A DNA stretch of 64,000 bases, from assembly GCF_007859075.1 (NCBI RefSeq), contig NZ_VOAK01000020.1, positions 310,001 through 374,000 of the forward strand, given 5' to 3'. Below the pieces are notes generated by a model, which had not been told where the DNA came from, ran no database searches, and worked only from the letters and a program-made list of their open reading frames with translations. A program made the position numbers and the translations under genes. This DNA is from Gemmobacter aquaticus. Its GTDB lineage: Bacteria; Pseudomonadota; Alphaproteobacteria; Rhodobacterales; Rhodobacteraceae. Shown piece after piece: positions 19,137 to 28,797 of the stretch (position 1 is the stretch's first letter; every line of letters starts with the position of its first letter).

Positions 19137-19370
19137 ATGGCCCTTGGTTACCGCACCCGGAAATGGCTGTCGCTTCTGATCCTCGTGGTCGGGCTGCCCC
19201 TCTACATCGGGGCGGTCTGGGGGATCATGGGCGCGATGGAACGTCCGCCGATCTGGGTTGAACTGCTGGTCTATATCGGGCTCGGGTTCCTCTGGGCGCT
19301 TCCGTTCAAGTTCATCTTTCGCGGTGTCGGTCGGGAAGACCCGGATCGCAAGGACGACGCCGGAAAATAA
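19137..19370 (+). CDS. DUF2842 small membrane protein
   Basis: A 77-residue protein with two predicted membrane helices (about 11-32 and 41-60) and a polar C-terminal tail. It resembles the DUF2842 family of short alphaproteobacterial membrane proteins; function unknown. It sits three bases after purA and ends at a strong terminator, so it is the last gene of that unit. Confidence 0.8.
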   Translation: MALGYRTRKWLSLLILVVGLPLYIGAVWGIMGAMERPPIWVELLVYIGLGFLWALPFKFIFRGVGREDPDRKDDAGK

Positions 19371-19373
19371 GAA

Positions 19374-19412
19374 AAGGGCGGAAGGTGATCCTTCCGCCCT
19401 TATTTTTTTTTA
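19374..19412 (+). terminator. rho-independent terminator after purA-DUF2842
   Basis: A 12-bp perfect stem (AAGGGCGGAAGG / CCTTCCGCCCTT, loop TGAT) is followed by a run of about nine T. The A-rich left flank could also serve the convergent minus-strand gene ending at 19423. This is the clearest intrinsic terminator in the window. Confidence 0.92.
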
Positions 19413-19422
19413 TATGGTCTGG

Positions 19423-21429
19423 TCAGCCAACCAGCTTGCGTGCCTCGGCCAGAAGGTCGTTCTCGTCCGACAGCGCATACTGGCCACGCTTGACCTTGAT
19501 GATCCGGCCGGTCCGCAGAAGCGCGCCAAAGCTGCGCAGCGCGTCTTCCCGTGTCGCCGATTCACCCGTCATCGCATCGACCTGACGCATGATCTGCGGG
19601 CGCGAGAAATATGTGCGCCCTTCGATGCAGGCGGCATAGGCGGCAGCGGCCTCCAGAAGCGCGGGCAGGTTCTCTGCGCCAAGGCGTTCGGCGAATTCGG
19701 CGAAACCTTTCACGTCCGAGAAAAGTGCAGCCTCATCCCCGACATCGACATAGTCGGTGGTTTCGGGCTGAACCTCATCCTCTTCGCGCGTCACAAGCTC
19801 GGTCAACAGGACCGGGGGGCGGGCCGGGTTCGTCAGCTGCATTGTCCGCAGCGCGGTCACGTTGTCGGTCTTGGGCAGGTCAATCCGTTGAGCGCTGACC
19901 AGAACGAGCGGCGCCATTGCCGGAGCCTTGGCGGGCGCCTCGGACGGGGCTTCATCCTTGACGATCTCGGCGGGCTCGTCCGAGCCAGCGGCCTGGTTGG
20001 GGCGCATGATCCGAGACAGGACCGAGCGATAGGGATCGATCCGGTCTTCTTCGTTCACGGGCTTTGCGGCACCCGCGCGACGCTCGGCGACGGTGGCTGC
20101 GACGGCTGCTTTCAGGTGCTGGATCGCCGACAGTCTGCGACGATTCTCGATGCCTTCCATCTGCGAGTTGGTTTCCGCAAGCAGCCGCGACACAGCCGGG
20201 TCACTCTCATCGGCCAGCGCGTCAAAGCGCGGATGCTGGGGGGGCGGAGCACTGAAAGAACGGTCAGGGTCTTGTTGCGGACGGGCAGGGCGGGCGGGGC
20301 GGATGACGCGGCCGGGCTCTTCGGCCACGGGTTTGTCCTCCAGCGCTGCGGTCTCAGGGGCCTCATCGACGACTTCGGCATCGGCCACGTCAGCGGGGCG
20401 CAGACGGACGATGCGGGCGCGGGCGCGTTGAATGCGCCCGGGCAGCACTGCGCCCGCATCGTCCTCGGCAGCCTCGTCCGTGGTTCCCTCCTCCCCGGAT
20501 GCGGCAAGCTCAATTGTCTCGTCTTCGAAGTCGTCCTCGTCCTCGTCATCTGCTGCGACTTCAGGCCCGGCAAGGTCCTCTGCATAGGGCTCATCGCTGT
20601 CATCAACGTCGAGTTGCGCCGCCTCGGCCACATCGGCTGAGGTTTCGGCAAAATCATCGTCCTGCGTCTGACCTTCGTCATCCGACGACAGCCGGGCGAG
20701 GATGGCCGAGACCGTATCATCGCCAGAAAGGTCGATCGCGGCGGCAAGGTCGGCCACTTCGGGCGCGGCCTCGGCGGCGTCGAACTGCGCTTCGTCGTCC
20801 TCAGTAAAGGCCTCGATCCCGGTGGCCTCGATCTCGGTCTGCGCTTCGGCTGCAGTCTCGACTTCGGGTTCTGCCAAAGCGGCTTCGGCGACGCTTGCGG
20901 TCAGGGCAACCAGATCGACCTCCGCCCCAAAATCTGCCTCGGGCTCGGGCATCGGCGCCATGCGGGCGACGGGGGTGTCCTCGTCCTCATCGTAGGCCGG
21001 CACCGTCCGGGCATCGATGGGGGTCTCACGGCTGCGGATACGGCTCAGCCGGGCGGCAACGGAGTCTGCCGGGGTGGGCTGTTCTGCAATGGGCGAGGGC
21101 TGCGACATGGGCATCGAGACCGCCGCCATCGCGGCGGCCGGCATCTCGTCCGCGGCCGCATCCGGCTCATCATCATTGCGGGCCCGCAGGATTACACCGT
21201 TTTCCTTGATCTTCGCCTCGACCCGGCGCTGGATCTCGCGCTCGGCCAGACGGTGCAGCATTGCGGCATCCGGGGTGGGCGGCTCGGCGCCGAAATAGCG
21301 GTCCTCGGCAGCAAGCTCGCGGAAGTATTCCGCGATGGCCTTCATCATGCTGAAGGGATCTTCGAAACCTTCGAGGGTGCAGGAGAAGGTGCCATAGGAC
21401 ACCGTCAGTATTTTGTTGGCACCATTCAT
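19423..21429 (-). CDS. long acidic conserved protein of unknown function
   Basis: A 668-residue protein with three parts. The N-terminal globular stretch of about 85 residues (KILTVSYGTFSCTLEGF, AIAEYFRELAAEDRYFG) looks structured. About 400 central residues are Glu/Asp/Ala-rich, low complexity and probably disordered. The C-terminal ~100 residues (FAEFAERLGAENLPALLEAAAAYAA onward, ending in RTGRIIKVKRGQYALS) look like a winged-helix fold. No signal peptide or membrane segment. I believe similar proteins occur across Rhodobacteraceae, but no function is established. The winged-helix idea is inference from residue pattern only. Confidence 0.7.
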   Translation of the reverse strand: MNGANKILTVSYGTFSCTLEGFEDPFSMMKAIAEYFRELAAEDRYFGAEPPTPDAAMLHRLAEREIQRRVEAKIKENGVILRARNDDEPDAAADEMPAAAMAAVSMPMSQPSPIAEQPTPADSVAARLSRIRSRETPIDARTVPAYDEDEDTPVARMAPMPEPEADFGAEVDLVALTASVAEAALAEPEVETAAEAQTEIEATGIEAFTEDDEAQFDAAEAAPEVADLAAAIDLSGDDTVSAILARLSSDDEGQTQDDDFAETSADVAEAAQLDVDDSDEPYAEDLAGPEVAADDEDEDDFEDETIELAASGEEGTTDEAAEDDAGAVLPGRIQRARARIVRLRPADVADAEVVDEAPETAALEDKPVAEEPGRVIRPARPARPQQDPDRSFSAPPPQHPRFDALADESDPAVSRLLAETNSQMEGIENRRRLSAIQHLKAAVAATVAERRAGAAKPVNEEDRIDPYRSVLSRIMRPNQAAGSDEPAEIVKDEAPSEAPAKAPAMAPLVLVSAQRIDLPKTDNVTALRTMQLTNPARPPVLLTELVTREEDEVQPETTDYVDVGDEAALFSDVKGFAEFAERLGAENLPALLEAAAAYAACIEGRTYFSRPQIMRQVDAMTGESATREDALRSFGALLRTGRIIKVKRGQYALSDENDLLAEARKLVG

Positions 21430-21566
21430 GGGGTATTCGCCCTCTGCTGTCGTTGAGTCGACTTTACCTTCGGTCGGTTCGATTCCATGGACAGATGTGG
21501 GTAATTTGAAGGATTGATTATGGCCGCAGCGTCAGCTTCCCGCCACAATTCGAGAACAATCAACGG

Positions 21567-22235
21567 ATGAACGGGCATTTTGTTGTCTCAGACGCGGGGA
21601 TTACGCTCGTCGCGGGCGGCCCTGTTGACCGCACGACGCTGCGGATGGCGCTGAAACATGCACCGATGCTGGTGGCAGCAGACGGCGGGGCTGACCGCGC
21701 ACTGCGCCACGGGGCCGAGCCCATCGCCGTCATCGGTGATCTCGACTCGATCAGCGACGCCGCCCGCACCCGCCTTGGCGCGGGCAGGCTTCATCACGTG
21801 GCCGAACAGGAAACGACCGATCTGGACAAGTGTCTGCGTTCGATCAAGGCGCGCTTCATTCTGGCCATCGGTGTGACGGGCGGGCGGCTGGATCATGCCT
21901 TGGCGGCGCTCTCTTCGCTGCTGCGGTATCAGAAGGCGGGTGGGGCGCCCTGCATCGTGATTGCTGGCCGCGATGTCATTTTTGCCGCCCCGCGCAGCCT
22001 TGCCTTGCGTCTGCCGGTGGGCGAACGGATCTCGCTCTTTCCCATGGCGGCGATCACAGGGCGCAGCACCGGCCTGCGCTGGCCGATCGACGGGCTGACG
22101 CTTGCGCCCGATGGCCGCATCGGCACCTCGAATGAGGTGCAGGACAGGCGTGTGACACTCGATTTCGACGGCGACGGGATGCTTGTGATCCTGCCCCGGC
22201 GCAGTTTGCGCATGGTGATCGCGGCGCTGGCCTAG
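21567..22235 (+). CDS. thiN: thiamine pyrophosphokinase
   Basis: A 222-residue enzyme converting thiamine to thiamine diphosphate with ATP. Motifs are AADGGADRAL, VIGDLDSIS, TTDLDKCL and GVTGGRLDHALAAL, all characteristic of the TPK catalytic domain. No TPP riboswitch was recognised upstream, as fits a salvage kinase. Its TAG stop shares bases with the stop of the convergent exporter gene (the palindrome CTAG at 22232-22235). Confidence 0.92.
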   Translation: MNGHFVVSDAGITLVAGGPVDRTTLRMALKHAPMLVAADGGADRALRHGAEPIAVIGDLDSISDAARTRLGAGRLHHVAEQETTDLDKCLRSIKARFILAIGVTGGRLDHALAALSSLLRYQKAGGAPCIVIAGRDVIFAAPRSLALRLPVGERISLFPMAAITGRSTGLRWPIDGLTLAPDGRIGTSNEVQDRRVTLDFDGDGMLVILPRRSLRMVIAALA

Positions 22236-23179
22236 AAGCTTGGGTCGGCCATCGCATCCGCGCTGCGCTGGCGCGCGGCGGCGCGCTCCCGCCACAGGAC
22301 ATAGAGGCCAGAGCCGATGATGATCGAAATGCCGATCCAGGTCATCACGTTCGGGAAGTCACCGAAGACCAGATAGCCAAGGATCACTGCCACGACGATT
22401 TCAAGATAGTGCAGCGGCGCGAGCGTGGCCGAGGGGGCAAATTTCAGCGCATAGGTCATGCACATGTGGCTGACCGCCGCCCAGAAGCCCACGCCAAAGA
22501 GCCAGAGCCAGACGATGCCTTCTGGCTGTGCCATCATCAGTGCCGGGATCGCCGCCGCATCTCCCCACCACAGGATGGGTGCGCAGATCAGCGTGCCCGC
22601 GATGGCGGTGTGCAGCTGCATCGGCACCGGCTCCATCGAGGGGGCAATGGCGCGGGTGATCAGCATGTAGAAGGCAAAGAGGAAGGCCGTGCCCAGCGGA
22701 TAAAGCGTGACAAGACCAAAGGTCGCGAACGCGGGCTGGATCACGAAAAGCGCCCCCGCAAATCCCACGATAGAGGCGATGATGCGGCGCCTGCCCACCT
22801 CATCCCCAAACAGCAGTTTGCCGAGGAACAGAAGGATGAAGGGCTCGACGAAGACCAGCGCCAGCGCATCGGCGATTGGCATGATGGCGATGCCTGCGAT
22901 GAAGCAATAGGTCGAGGCGACAAGGAACGCTGCCCGCAGGAAGATCAGGGCTGCAACGCGCGGAGTCAGGTGACCCCAGGTGCCAAGAAGGGCCGCAACC
23001 GGCAGCATTAGCGCCGCCTGCACCACAAAGCGCGCCAGCGTGATCTGCCCAACCGGCAGCGTCTGTGCCGCCAGTTTGGACGAGACGTCCAGCAAGGGCG
23101 CAAGGATGCAGAACGCGATCATCAGGATCGCGCCGAACACCACACGGTCGGGGCGGGAGGGGGCTGCAGCAGTGGTCAT
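22232..23179 (-). CDS. DMT-superfamily (EamA) transporter
   Basis: A 315-residue inner-membrane protein with ten predicted helices arranged as two EamA repeats. The first includes LAAQTLPVGQITLARFVVQ and FLRAAFLVASTYCFIAGIAIMPIADALALVFVEPF; the second ends ATLAPLHYLEIVVAVILGYLVFGD. EamA proteins export amino acids or metabolites; the substrate cannot be read from sequence. It follows sdaA after 75 bases containing a hairpin (TGCGACGC/GCGTCGCA, 23223-23242). Confidence 0.88.
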   Translation of the reverse strand: MTTAAAPSRPDRVVFGAILMIAFCILAPLLDVSSKLAAQTLPVGQITLARFVVQAALMLPVAALLGTWGHLTPRVAALIFLRAAFLVASTYCFIAGIAIMPIADALALVFVEPFILLFLGKLLFGDEVGRRRIIASIVGFAGALFVIQPAFATFGLVTLYPLGTAFLFAFYMLITRAIAPSMEPVPMQLHTAIAGTLICAPILWWGDAAAIPALMMAQPEGIVWLWLFGVGFWAAVSHMCMTYALKFAPSATLAPLHYLEIVVAVILGYLVFGDFPNVMTWIGISIIIGSGLYVLWRERAAARQRSADAMADPSF

Positions 23180-23222
23180 GGCCCCGTGAATACCCCTTTA
23201 TCGCCACCTGCGGCGTGCCGGA

Positions 23223-23242
23223 TGCGACGCGATTGCGTCGCA
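23223..23242 (-). terminator. hairpin after sdaA
   Basis: Inverted repeat TGCGACGC / GCGTCGCA, loop GATT, 13 bases past the sdaA stop. No U-tract. Likely a 3'-end or weak terminator structure between sdaA and the exporter gene. Confidence 0.4.
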
Positions 23243-23254
23243 ATCCTTGCCGGC

Positions 23255-24628
23255 TCAGCAGTTGGGGACGTTCACCGCAAGGCCACCCAGCGAGGTTTCC
23301 TTGTACTTTTCATGCATGTCATGGCCGGTCTGGCGCATCGTTTCGATACAGGCGTCGAGGCTGACGAGATGCACACCATCGCCGCGCATCGCAAGGCTTG
23401 CAGCCGACACCGCCTTGATGGCGCCAAGCCCGTTCCGTTCGATGCAGGGAACCTGAACCAGCCCCTTCACCGGGTCGCAGGTCATCCCGAGGTGATGTTC
23501 CAGCGCGATCTCGGCCGCGTTTTCAACCTGCATGGGCGTGCCACCCAGAACCGCGCAGAGGCCTGCGGCCGACATCGCGGCGGCCGATCCGACCTCGGCC
23601 TGACAGCCACATTCCGCGCCAGAGATCGAGGCGTTGTGCTTGCACAGCCCGCCAATTGCGGCGGCGGTCAGCAAGAACTCTCCGATACGCGCGCGGCTGG
23701 CACCGGGGACGTGATCGAGCCAATAGCGGATGACCGCCGGCAGAACGCCCGCAGCACCATTGGTGGGCGCGGTCACGACCTGCCCGCCTGCGGCGTTTTC
23801 CTCGTTCACCGCCATGGCGTAAAGGCTCATCCAGTCGTTGATGGTATGCGGTGCGGTCATGTTCAGCCCGCGTTCGGCCAGCAGCGCGTCATGAATTCCC
23901 TTGGCGCGACGACGCACCTTGAGGCCGCCGGGCAGGATGCCTTCGCCCTTCATGCCGCGCTCGATACAGGCGTCCATCACGTCCCAGAGGCGGGCAATCC
24001 CCTGATCGAGTTCTGCCTTTGAGCGGAAGACCAATTCGTTCGCGCGCTTCATTTCCGCGATGGACAGGCCAGACTTCCGCGCCATCTCCAGCATCTGCTC
24101 GGCGGTCTCGAAGGGATAGGGCACCGCAGGCCCGGATTTTGCAGCCTCGCCCTGTGCCAGCTCTGTGGCCGTCAGGACAAACCCACCCCCGATGGAATAG
24201 TAGGTCTCTTCAAGGATCACGTCGCCCTGCGCGTCAAGCGCGCGCAGGATCATCCCATTGGCATGTCCCGGCAGCGAGGGGCCAAAGTCAAAGATCATGT
24301 CGGTCTTGGGATCAAAGACCAGCGTGCCCAGACCCGGCGGGGTAATGGTGCGCGTGCGGTGGATCTCGGCCAGCGCGGCCTCGGCCTTGTCGTTGTCATA
24401 GGTTGCAGGCTCAAACCCCGCGAGGCCCAGAATCGTCGCGCGGTCAGTGGCGTGGCCAACACCGGTGAAGGCCAGCGAGCCATGGAGGCTTGCACGCAGG
24501 CCATGGGCATGGAACGGGCTGGACCGAAGCGTGGCCAGGAACCGGGCGGCGGCCACCATCGGGCCCATGGTGTGGCTGGACGACGGGCCAATGCCCACCT
24601 TGAACATGTCGAACACCGACAAAAACAT
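23255..24628 (-). CDS. sdaA: L-serine ammonia-lyase (iron-sulfur serine dehydratase)
   Basis: A 457-residue single-chain [4Fe-4S] serine dehydratase that deaminates L-serine to pyruvate. The beta domain shows [13 protein letters not shown]. The alpha domain shows [32 protein letters not shown] and [17 protein letters not shown], with cysteines placed to ligate the cluster. The start is the ATG at 24628 with GGGAGA upstream; a longer in-frame reading to 24757 overlaps the divergent gene and lacks family residues. Confidence 0.95.
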   Translation of the reverse strand: MFLSVFDMFKVGIGPSSSHTMGPMVAAARFLATLRSSPFHAHGLRASLHGSLAFTGVGHATDRATILGLAGFEPATYDNDKAEAALAEIHRTRTITPPGLGTLVFDPKTDMIFDFGPSLPGHANGMILRALDAQGDVILEETYYSIGGGFVLTATELAQGEAAKSGPAVPYPFETAEQMLEMARKSGLSIAEMKRANELVFRSKAELDQGIARLWDVMDACIERGMKGEGILPGGLKVRRRAKGIHDALLAERGLNMTAPHTINDWMSLYAMAVNEENAAGGQVVTAPTNGAAGVLPAVIRYWLDHVPGASRARIGEFLLTAAAIGGLCKHNASISGAECGCQAEVGSAAAMSAAGLCAVLGGTPMQVENAAEIALEHHLGMTCDPVKGLVQVPCIERNGLGAIKAVSAASLAMRGDGVHLVSLDACIETMRQTGHDMHEKYKETSLGGLAVNVPNC

Positions 24629-24767
24629 GCGCGTCTCCCTGTTTCGCCCCACTATGCAGAGACGGGGCCGCGACGGGCGGAAAAAAACGACAGGGCAGGC
24701 GTGGAAAACGCGGTAACGCTGTCTTAACTTTCGTCGGGTGAACTGCGGCGGTGTCATGGAGGATGCG

Positions 24768-25316
24768 ATGCGTAGGATTCTGGTGCTGGCCGTCGCGCTG
24801 GCGGCAACTGCGGGCGGTGCTTGGGCTCAGGCTGCACCCGACATGCCCGAGGATGTGCTCAAATCCATTCAGCGCAGCCCCTCTACATGGGAGAGGACGG
24901 CGATCGGCCTGATTCTTGGCTTTGGCGGCCCGAACGGGCTGACGGCCCAGGGGCTTGATCAGGCCATAGAGGTGCAGCGCGCCGGGGTACGGGCGCGGGC
25001 GCGGGCGGATCTGCTGGTTGCGGACCTGAACGATGATGGGGCAGTCAGCATCGAAGAGCGCGACCTCGCGCTGCGACCGCTGTCGGAAAACCACCGCGCC
25101 CGTCTGGTGCAGCGCCTGTTGGCTGCTGACGCGAATGGCGACGGAACGGTGACATCCGCCGAGGTCACGGCCGCAGCCCGGCGCGTGGCCGATGCAGAGC
25201 CTGACGCCGATCAGCTTGCGCGCCTGCGTGCAATCCTGGCGATGAATGCTGATGGCAAGGGCGGCGTCACGGTGGATGAACTGCATCGCGGGCTACAGCG
25301 GCTGATCGCCAAGTAA
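24768..25316 (+). CDS. exported EF-hand protein
   Basis: A 182-residue protein with a clear signal peptide (MRRILVLAVALAATAGGAWA, cleavage after AWA). Two good calcium-binding EF-hand loops follow, DLNDDGAVSIEE and DANGDGTVTSAE. A third, degenerate one (MNADGKGGVTVDE) lies near the C-terminus. Probably a periplasmic calcium-binding or buffering protein; partner unknown. The ATG at 24768 has GGAGG five bases upstream. Divergent from sdaA with 139 bases between starts. Confidence 0.8.
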   Translation: MRRILVLAVALAATAGGAWAQAAPDMPEDVLKSIQRSPSTWERTAIGLILGFGGPNGLTAQGLDQAIEVQRAGVRARARADLLVADLNDDGAVSIEERDLALRPLSENHRARLVQRLLAADANGDGTVTSAEVTAAARRVADAEPDADQLARLRAILAMNADGKGGVTVDELHRGLQRLIAK

Positions 25317-25392
25317 CGGGTGCGGCAATCCCCTCTCGCACAAGCGCCGCCTTCGACCTATAAGCGGCCAGAGCTTGCGAAGGAGACAGATC

Positions 25393-26181
25393 ATGCCCGC
25401 CGACCTTTCCGCCATCGACAAGGCCAAGTTCGTGGCCGCGCTGCGCGCTGTTGACCATGTGGAATCCGGCATGAAGCTGGGGCTGGGAACCGGCTCCACC
25501 GCCGCGTGGATGGTGCGCTGCCTTGCCGAACGGATCCGGGACGAGGGGCTGCGCGTCGTGGGCGTGCCCACCTCGATTCGCACGGCGGAACTCGCGCAAA
25601 GCCTTGGGGTGCCGATCACCACGCTGGATGAGGCGGGCTGGCTGGATCTGACGATCGACGGCGCCGATGAGTTTGACCCGGAGTTGAACCTGATCAAGGG
25701 CGGTGGTGCGGCGCTTCTGCGCGAAAAGATCGTGGCGACCGCGTCCGACCAGATGATCGTGATCGCCGATGCCGCCAAACAGGTGGCGCAACTTGGCGCC
25801 TTCCCGTTGCCGGTGGAGGTGATCCCGTTTGGCTGGAAGGCCACGCAGGCCCAGATCGAGGAAATGCTTGTCAGCATGGATGTTCTGGCCCGCGATGTGC
25901 GCCTGCGCCGGGCGGGGGACGATCCGGTGCTGACCGATCAGTCGAACTACATTCTCGATCTGCATCTGCGCCGGATCGGCAATCCGCGCCAGCTGTCGCT
26001 GGTGCTGAACCAGATCCCGGGCGTGGTTGAAAACGGGCTTTTCATCGACATCTGTGACAAGGTCGTCATCGGCCACGGCGACGGGCGCGTGCAGGTGCGT
26101 GACGTCAACTCGTCAGAGATCGAGGAAGAGTATGTTGAGTTCAAGCCGACCGACAACATCTTCGCCGATCTCGACGAATAA
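25393..26181 (+). CDS. rpiA: ribose-5-phosphate isomerase A
   Basis: A 262-residue cytoplasmic isomerase of the pentose phosphate pathway (ribose-5-P to ribulose-5-P). Motifs are LGLGTGSTAAWMV, TIDGADEFDPELN and KGGGAALLREKIVA, the phosphate-binding and catalytic loops of RpiA. The ATG at 25393 has AGGAG seven bases upstream, preferred over a TTG at 25375. Thirty-five bases separate it from gor, so co-transcription is likely. Confidence 0.96.
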   Translation: MPADLSAIDKAKFVAALRAVDHVESGMKLGLGTGSTAAWMVRCLAERIRDEGLRVVGVPTSIRTAELAQSLGVPITTLDEAGWLDLTIDGADEFDPELNLIKGGGAALLREKIVATASDQMIVIADAAKQVAQLGAFPLPVEVIPFGWKATQAQIEEMLVSMDVLARDVRLRRAGDDPVLTDQSNYILDLHLRRIGNPRQLSLVLNQIPGVVENGLFIDICDKVVIGHGDGRVQVRDVNSSEIEEEYVEFKPTDNIFADLDE

Positions 26182-26216
26182 GGCGCGCTATTCATCGGCG
26201 ACAAAGGGGGCGACGC

Positions 26217-27575
26217 ATGAGCTTCGACTATGACCTGTTCGTGATCGGCGGCGGTTCGGGCGGGGTGCGCGCCGCGCGCATCGCCAGTGCCGAGGGCAAG
26301 GCGCGCGTGGGCCTCGCCGAGGAGTACCGCATGGGCGGTACCTGCGTGATCCGCGGCTGCGTTCCCAAGAAACTGATGGTCTATGCCAGCGAGTATCCGG
26401 GGATTATCGATGATGCCCGCGCCTATGGCTGGCAGGTCACGCCGGGCGCCTTCGACTGGTCGCAGTTCCGCCGCCAGCTAGAGGCAGAGCTGACGCGTCT
26501 TGAGGGCGCCTATCGATCGACCCTGCTGAATGCGGGGGTCGAGGTGCATGACCAGCGCGCGACGATCGTTGATCCGCACACGGTGGAGCTTGCCGACGGG
26601 CGGCGCTTTACCACCAAGCACATTCTGGTCGCGACCGGCGGGCGCCCGTTTGTCCCGGCGATTCCGGGGGCCGGGCTCGCCGTCACCTCGAACGAGATGT
26701 TCCACCTTGAAACGCTGCCCGCCCGCGCGCTGGTGGTGGGCGGCGGCTATATCGCGTCAGAGTTTGCCTGCATCCTCAACGGGTTGGGGGTGAAGGTGAC
26801 GCAGGTCTACCGCGGCACCCAGATCCTGCGCGGCTTTGACGACGAGGCGCGCACCCATGTGGCAAATGCCATGGCCGCATCGGGTATCTCGATCCGCTGC
26901 AATGCCGATGTCGCGCGGCTTGACCGCACCGCAGGCGGTATCCGCGCCAGCATGATCGACGGATCGTCTGAGGACTATGATCTGGTGATGTACGCAACCG
27001 GCCGCCGCCCGAACACCGAAGGGTTGGGGCTTGATCGGGTGGGCGTGGTCATCGGCGGGCGGGGCGAGATCCGCGTCGATGGCTGGAGCCAGACGAATGT
27101 CCCTTCGATCTATGCCGTGGGGGACGTGACAGACCGCATCAACCTGACGCCGGTTGCGATCCGTGAGGGGCATGCTTTTGCCGATACGGTGTTCAACGCC
27201 CGCCCCCGGCAGGCGGATCACGATCTTGTGGCGTCCGCGGTCTTCACCCAGCCCGAACTGGGCAGCGTCGGGCTGACCGAAGAGGATGCCCGCGCGCAAG
27301 GCCCGATCGAGGTCTACGTGGCGACCTTCCGTCCGATGCAGAGCCTGTTCGCAGGTCGGCAGGATCGCGTGCTGATGAAGCTGATCGTGGCCGAGGACAG
27401 CCGCAAGGTGCTGGGCTGCCACATCGTCGGTCCCGGCGCCGGCGAGATGATCCAGCTTGCCGGGATCGCGGTGAAGATGGGCGCGACGAAAGAGGATTTC
27501 GACCGCACTGTGGCCGTGCACCCAACAATTTCCGAAGAACTGGTCACGATGCGCAGCCCGACACGTCGCGGATAA
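26217..27575 (+). CDS. gor: glutathione-disulfide reductase
   Basis: A 452-residue flavoprotein reducing GSSG with NADPH. The FAD-binding motif IGGGSGGVRAAR is at the N-terminus. The redox-active disulfide is in GTCVIRGCVPKKL (CVIRGC is the form common in alphaproteobacteria and plants rather than CVNVGC). The NADPH-binding GGGYIASEFA and the C-terminal catalytic HPTISEE are present. With rpiA upstream the pair may link pentose-phosphate NADPH supply to thiol redox. Confidence 0.95.
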   Translation: MSFDYDLFVIGGGSGGVRAARIASAEGKARVGLAEEYRMGGTCVIRGCVPKKLMVYASEYPGIIDDARAYGWQVTPGAFDWSQFRRQLEAELTRLEGAYRSTLLNAGVEVHDQRATIVDPHTVELADGRRFTTKHILVATGGRPFVPAIPGAGLAVTSNEMFHLETLPARALVVGGGYIASEFACILNGLGVKVTQVYRGTQILRGFDDEARTHVANAMAASGISIRCNADVARLDRTAGGIRASMIDGSSEDYDLVMYATGRRPNTEGLGLDRVGVVIGGRGEIRVDGWSQTNVPSIYAVGDVTDRINLTPVAIREGHAFADTVFNARPRQADHDLVASAVFTQPELGSVGLTEEDARAQGPIEVYVATFRPMQSLFAGRQDRVLMKLIVAEDSRKVLGCHIVGPGAGEMIQLAGIAVKMGATKEDFDRTVAVHPTISEELVTMRSPTRRG

Positions 27576-27644
27576 CGCGCCAAAGGGTTGAAAACCGCGC
27601 CACAATCACCAGTTTGATCAGAACGCAACAATAGGAAAGCAGGC

Positions 27645-28796
27645 ATGTCGAACGGAGGCCCCTGGGGCGGCGGTGGTGACAATCGCGATGGCCGTAATGA
27701 TGGCAGGAATGACGGACGGCCGCCGCGCCGTCCGGGTGGCGAAGGTCCGCAGATTCCCGAGATAGATGAGATCGTGAAAAAGGGGCAGGAGCAGCTTCGC
27801 GTCCTTATGGGCGGTCGTGGGCGCTCTGGCGGGGGCGGCGGCAACGGCGGCAGCGGTGGTCCGGGCCCGATCCTGTCGGCCCAGGGCGCGGCGCTTGGTG
27901 TGCTGGCGCTGGCTGCGCTTTGGTCCTGGATGTCGTTCTATACGGTCAAGCCGGAGGAGCGGTCGGTCGAGCTGTTTCTGGGTGCCTTTTCCGACATCGG
28001 TCAGCCGGGCCTGAACTTCGCGCCATGGCCGGTGATGACGGCGGAAATCGTGCAGGTGACTGGCGAACGCACCACCGACATCGGCACCGGCCGCAATGGC
28101 GATGCCGACAGCGGCCTGATGCTGACGCGCGATCAGAACATCGTGGATATCGAGTTCCAGGTGGTCTGGAACGTCTCTGACCCCGAATCCTATCTTTTCA
28201 ATCTTGCCGATCCGGCCGACACCATCCGTGCGGTCTCGGCCTCGGCCATGCGCGACATCATTGCGCGGTCGGAACTGACGCCGGTTCTGAACACCGGGCG
28301 GGCAGACATCGCAGCCGACCTGCGTGAGAATGTTCAGGCGACGCTCGACAGCTATCAGGCCGGGATCAGCGTGATCCGGGTGAACTTTGACCGCGCTGAC
28401 CCGCCTCGCGAGGTGTCGGATGCCTTCCGCGAGGTTCAGGCCGCCCAGCAAGAGCGCGATCGTTTGCAGAAAGAGGCTGACGCCTATGCCAACCGCGTGA
28501 CGGCTGGCGCGCGCGGTGAGGCTGCCCGCCTTCTTGAAGACGCCGAGGCCTATCGCGCCCGCGTGGTCAACGACGCGCAGGGTGAGGCGAGCCGCTTCCT
28601 TGCGGTCTATGCCGAGTATGTGAAGGCGCCCGAGGTTACGCGCCGGCGCATGTATCTGGAAACCATGGAAAATGTGCTGGGTGGCATCAACAAGGTCATC
28701 CTTGACGGTGTAACCGGCGAGGGCGGTGTGGTGCCCTATCTGCCGCTGAACGAACTGACGCGCCCGGCGGCTCCCGCCCAGCAGGGAGGCAACTGA
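27645..28796 (+). CDS. hflK: FtsH protease modulator HflK
   Basis: A 383-residue SPFH/prohibitin-family protein. A Gly/Arg-rich cytoplasmic N-terminus (about 80 residues) precedes one membrane segment (LGVLALAALWSWMSFYTV). The periplasmic SPFH domain follows, with a helical region containing AAQQERDRLQKEADAYANR. HflK and HflC form a large cage that encloses the FtsH AAA protease and limits its access to membrane substrates. One base separates it from hflC. Confidence 0.94.
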   Translation: MSNGGPWGGGGDNRDGRNDGRNDGRPPRRPGGEGPQIPEIDEIVKKGQEQLRVLMGGRGRSGGGGGNGGSGGPGPILSAQGAALGVLALAALWSWMSFYTVKPEERSVELFLGAFSDIGQPGLNFAPWPVMTAEIVQVTGERTTDIGTGRNGDADSGLMLTRDQNIVDIEFQVVWNVSDPESYLFNLADPADTIRAVSASAMRDIIARSELTPVLNTGRADIAADLRENVQATLDSYQAGISVIRVNFDRADPPREVSDAFREVQAAQQERDRLQKEADAYANRVTAGARGEAARLLEDAEAYRARVVNDAQGEASRFLAVYAEYVKAPEVTRRRMYLETMENVLGGINKVILDGVTGEGGVVPYLPLNELTRPAAPAQQGGN

Positions 28797-28797
28797 C

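Noticed and set aside
19258-20640. 460-residue open frame overlapping the terminator and the acidic gene
   Set aside because: It crosses a strong terminator and reads the reverse of a conserved gene; composition is that of a shadow.
21430-21566. TPP riboswitch upstream of the thiamine pyrophosphokinase gene
   Set aside because: No conserved TPP-aptamer core (such as the CTGAGA motif) found in the 137-base gap.
23255-24757. Longer N-terminus for serine dehydratase to 24757
   Set aside because: The extra 43 residues are basic and unlike the family; the ATG at 24628 has a ribosome-binding site and the correct fold start.
27587-27615. RpoH-type promoter before hflK (GTTGAAA ... CCAGTTT)
   Set aside because: Only a partial match with poor second element; not distinguishable from chance.
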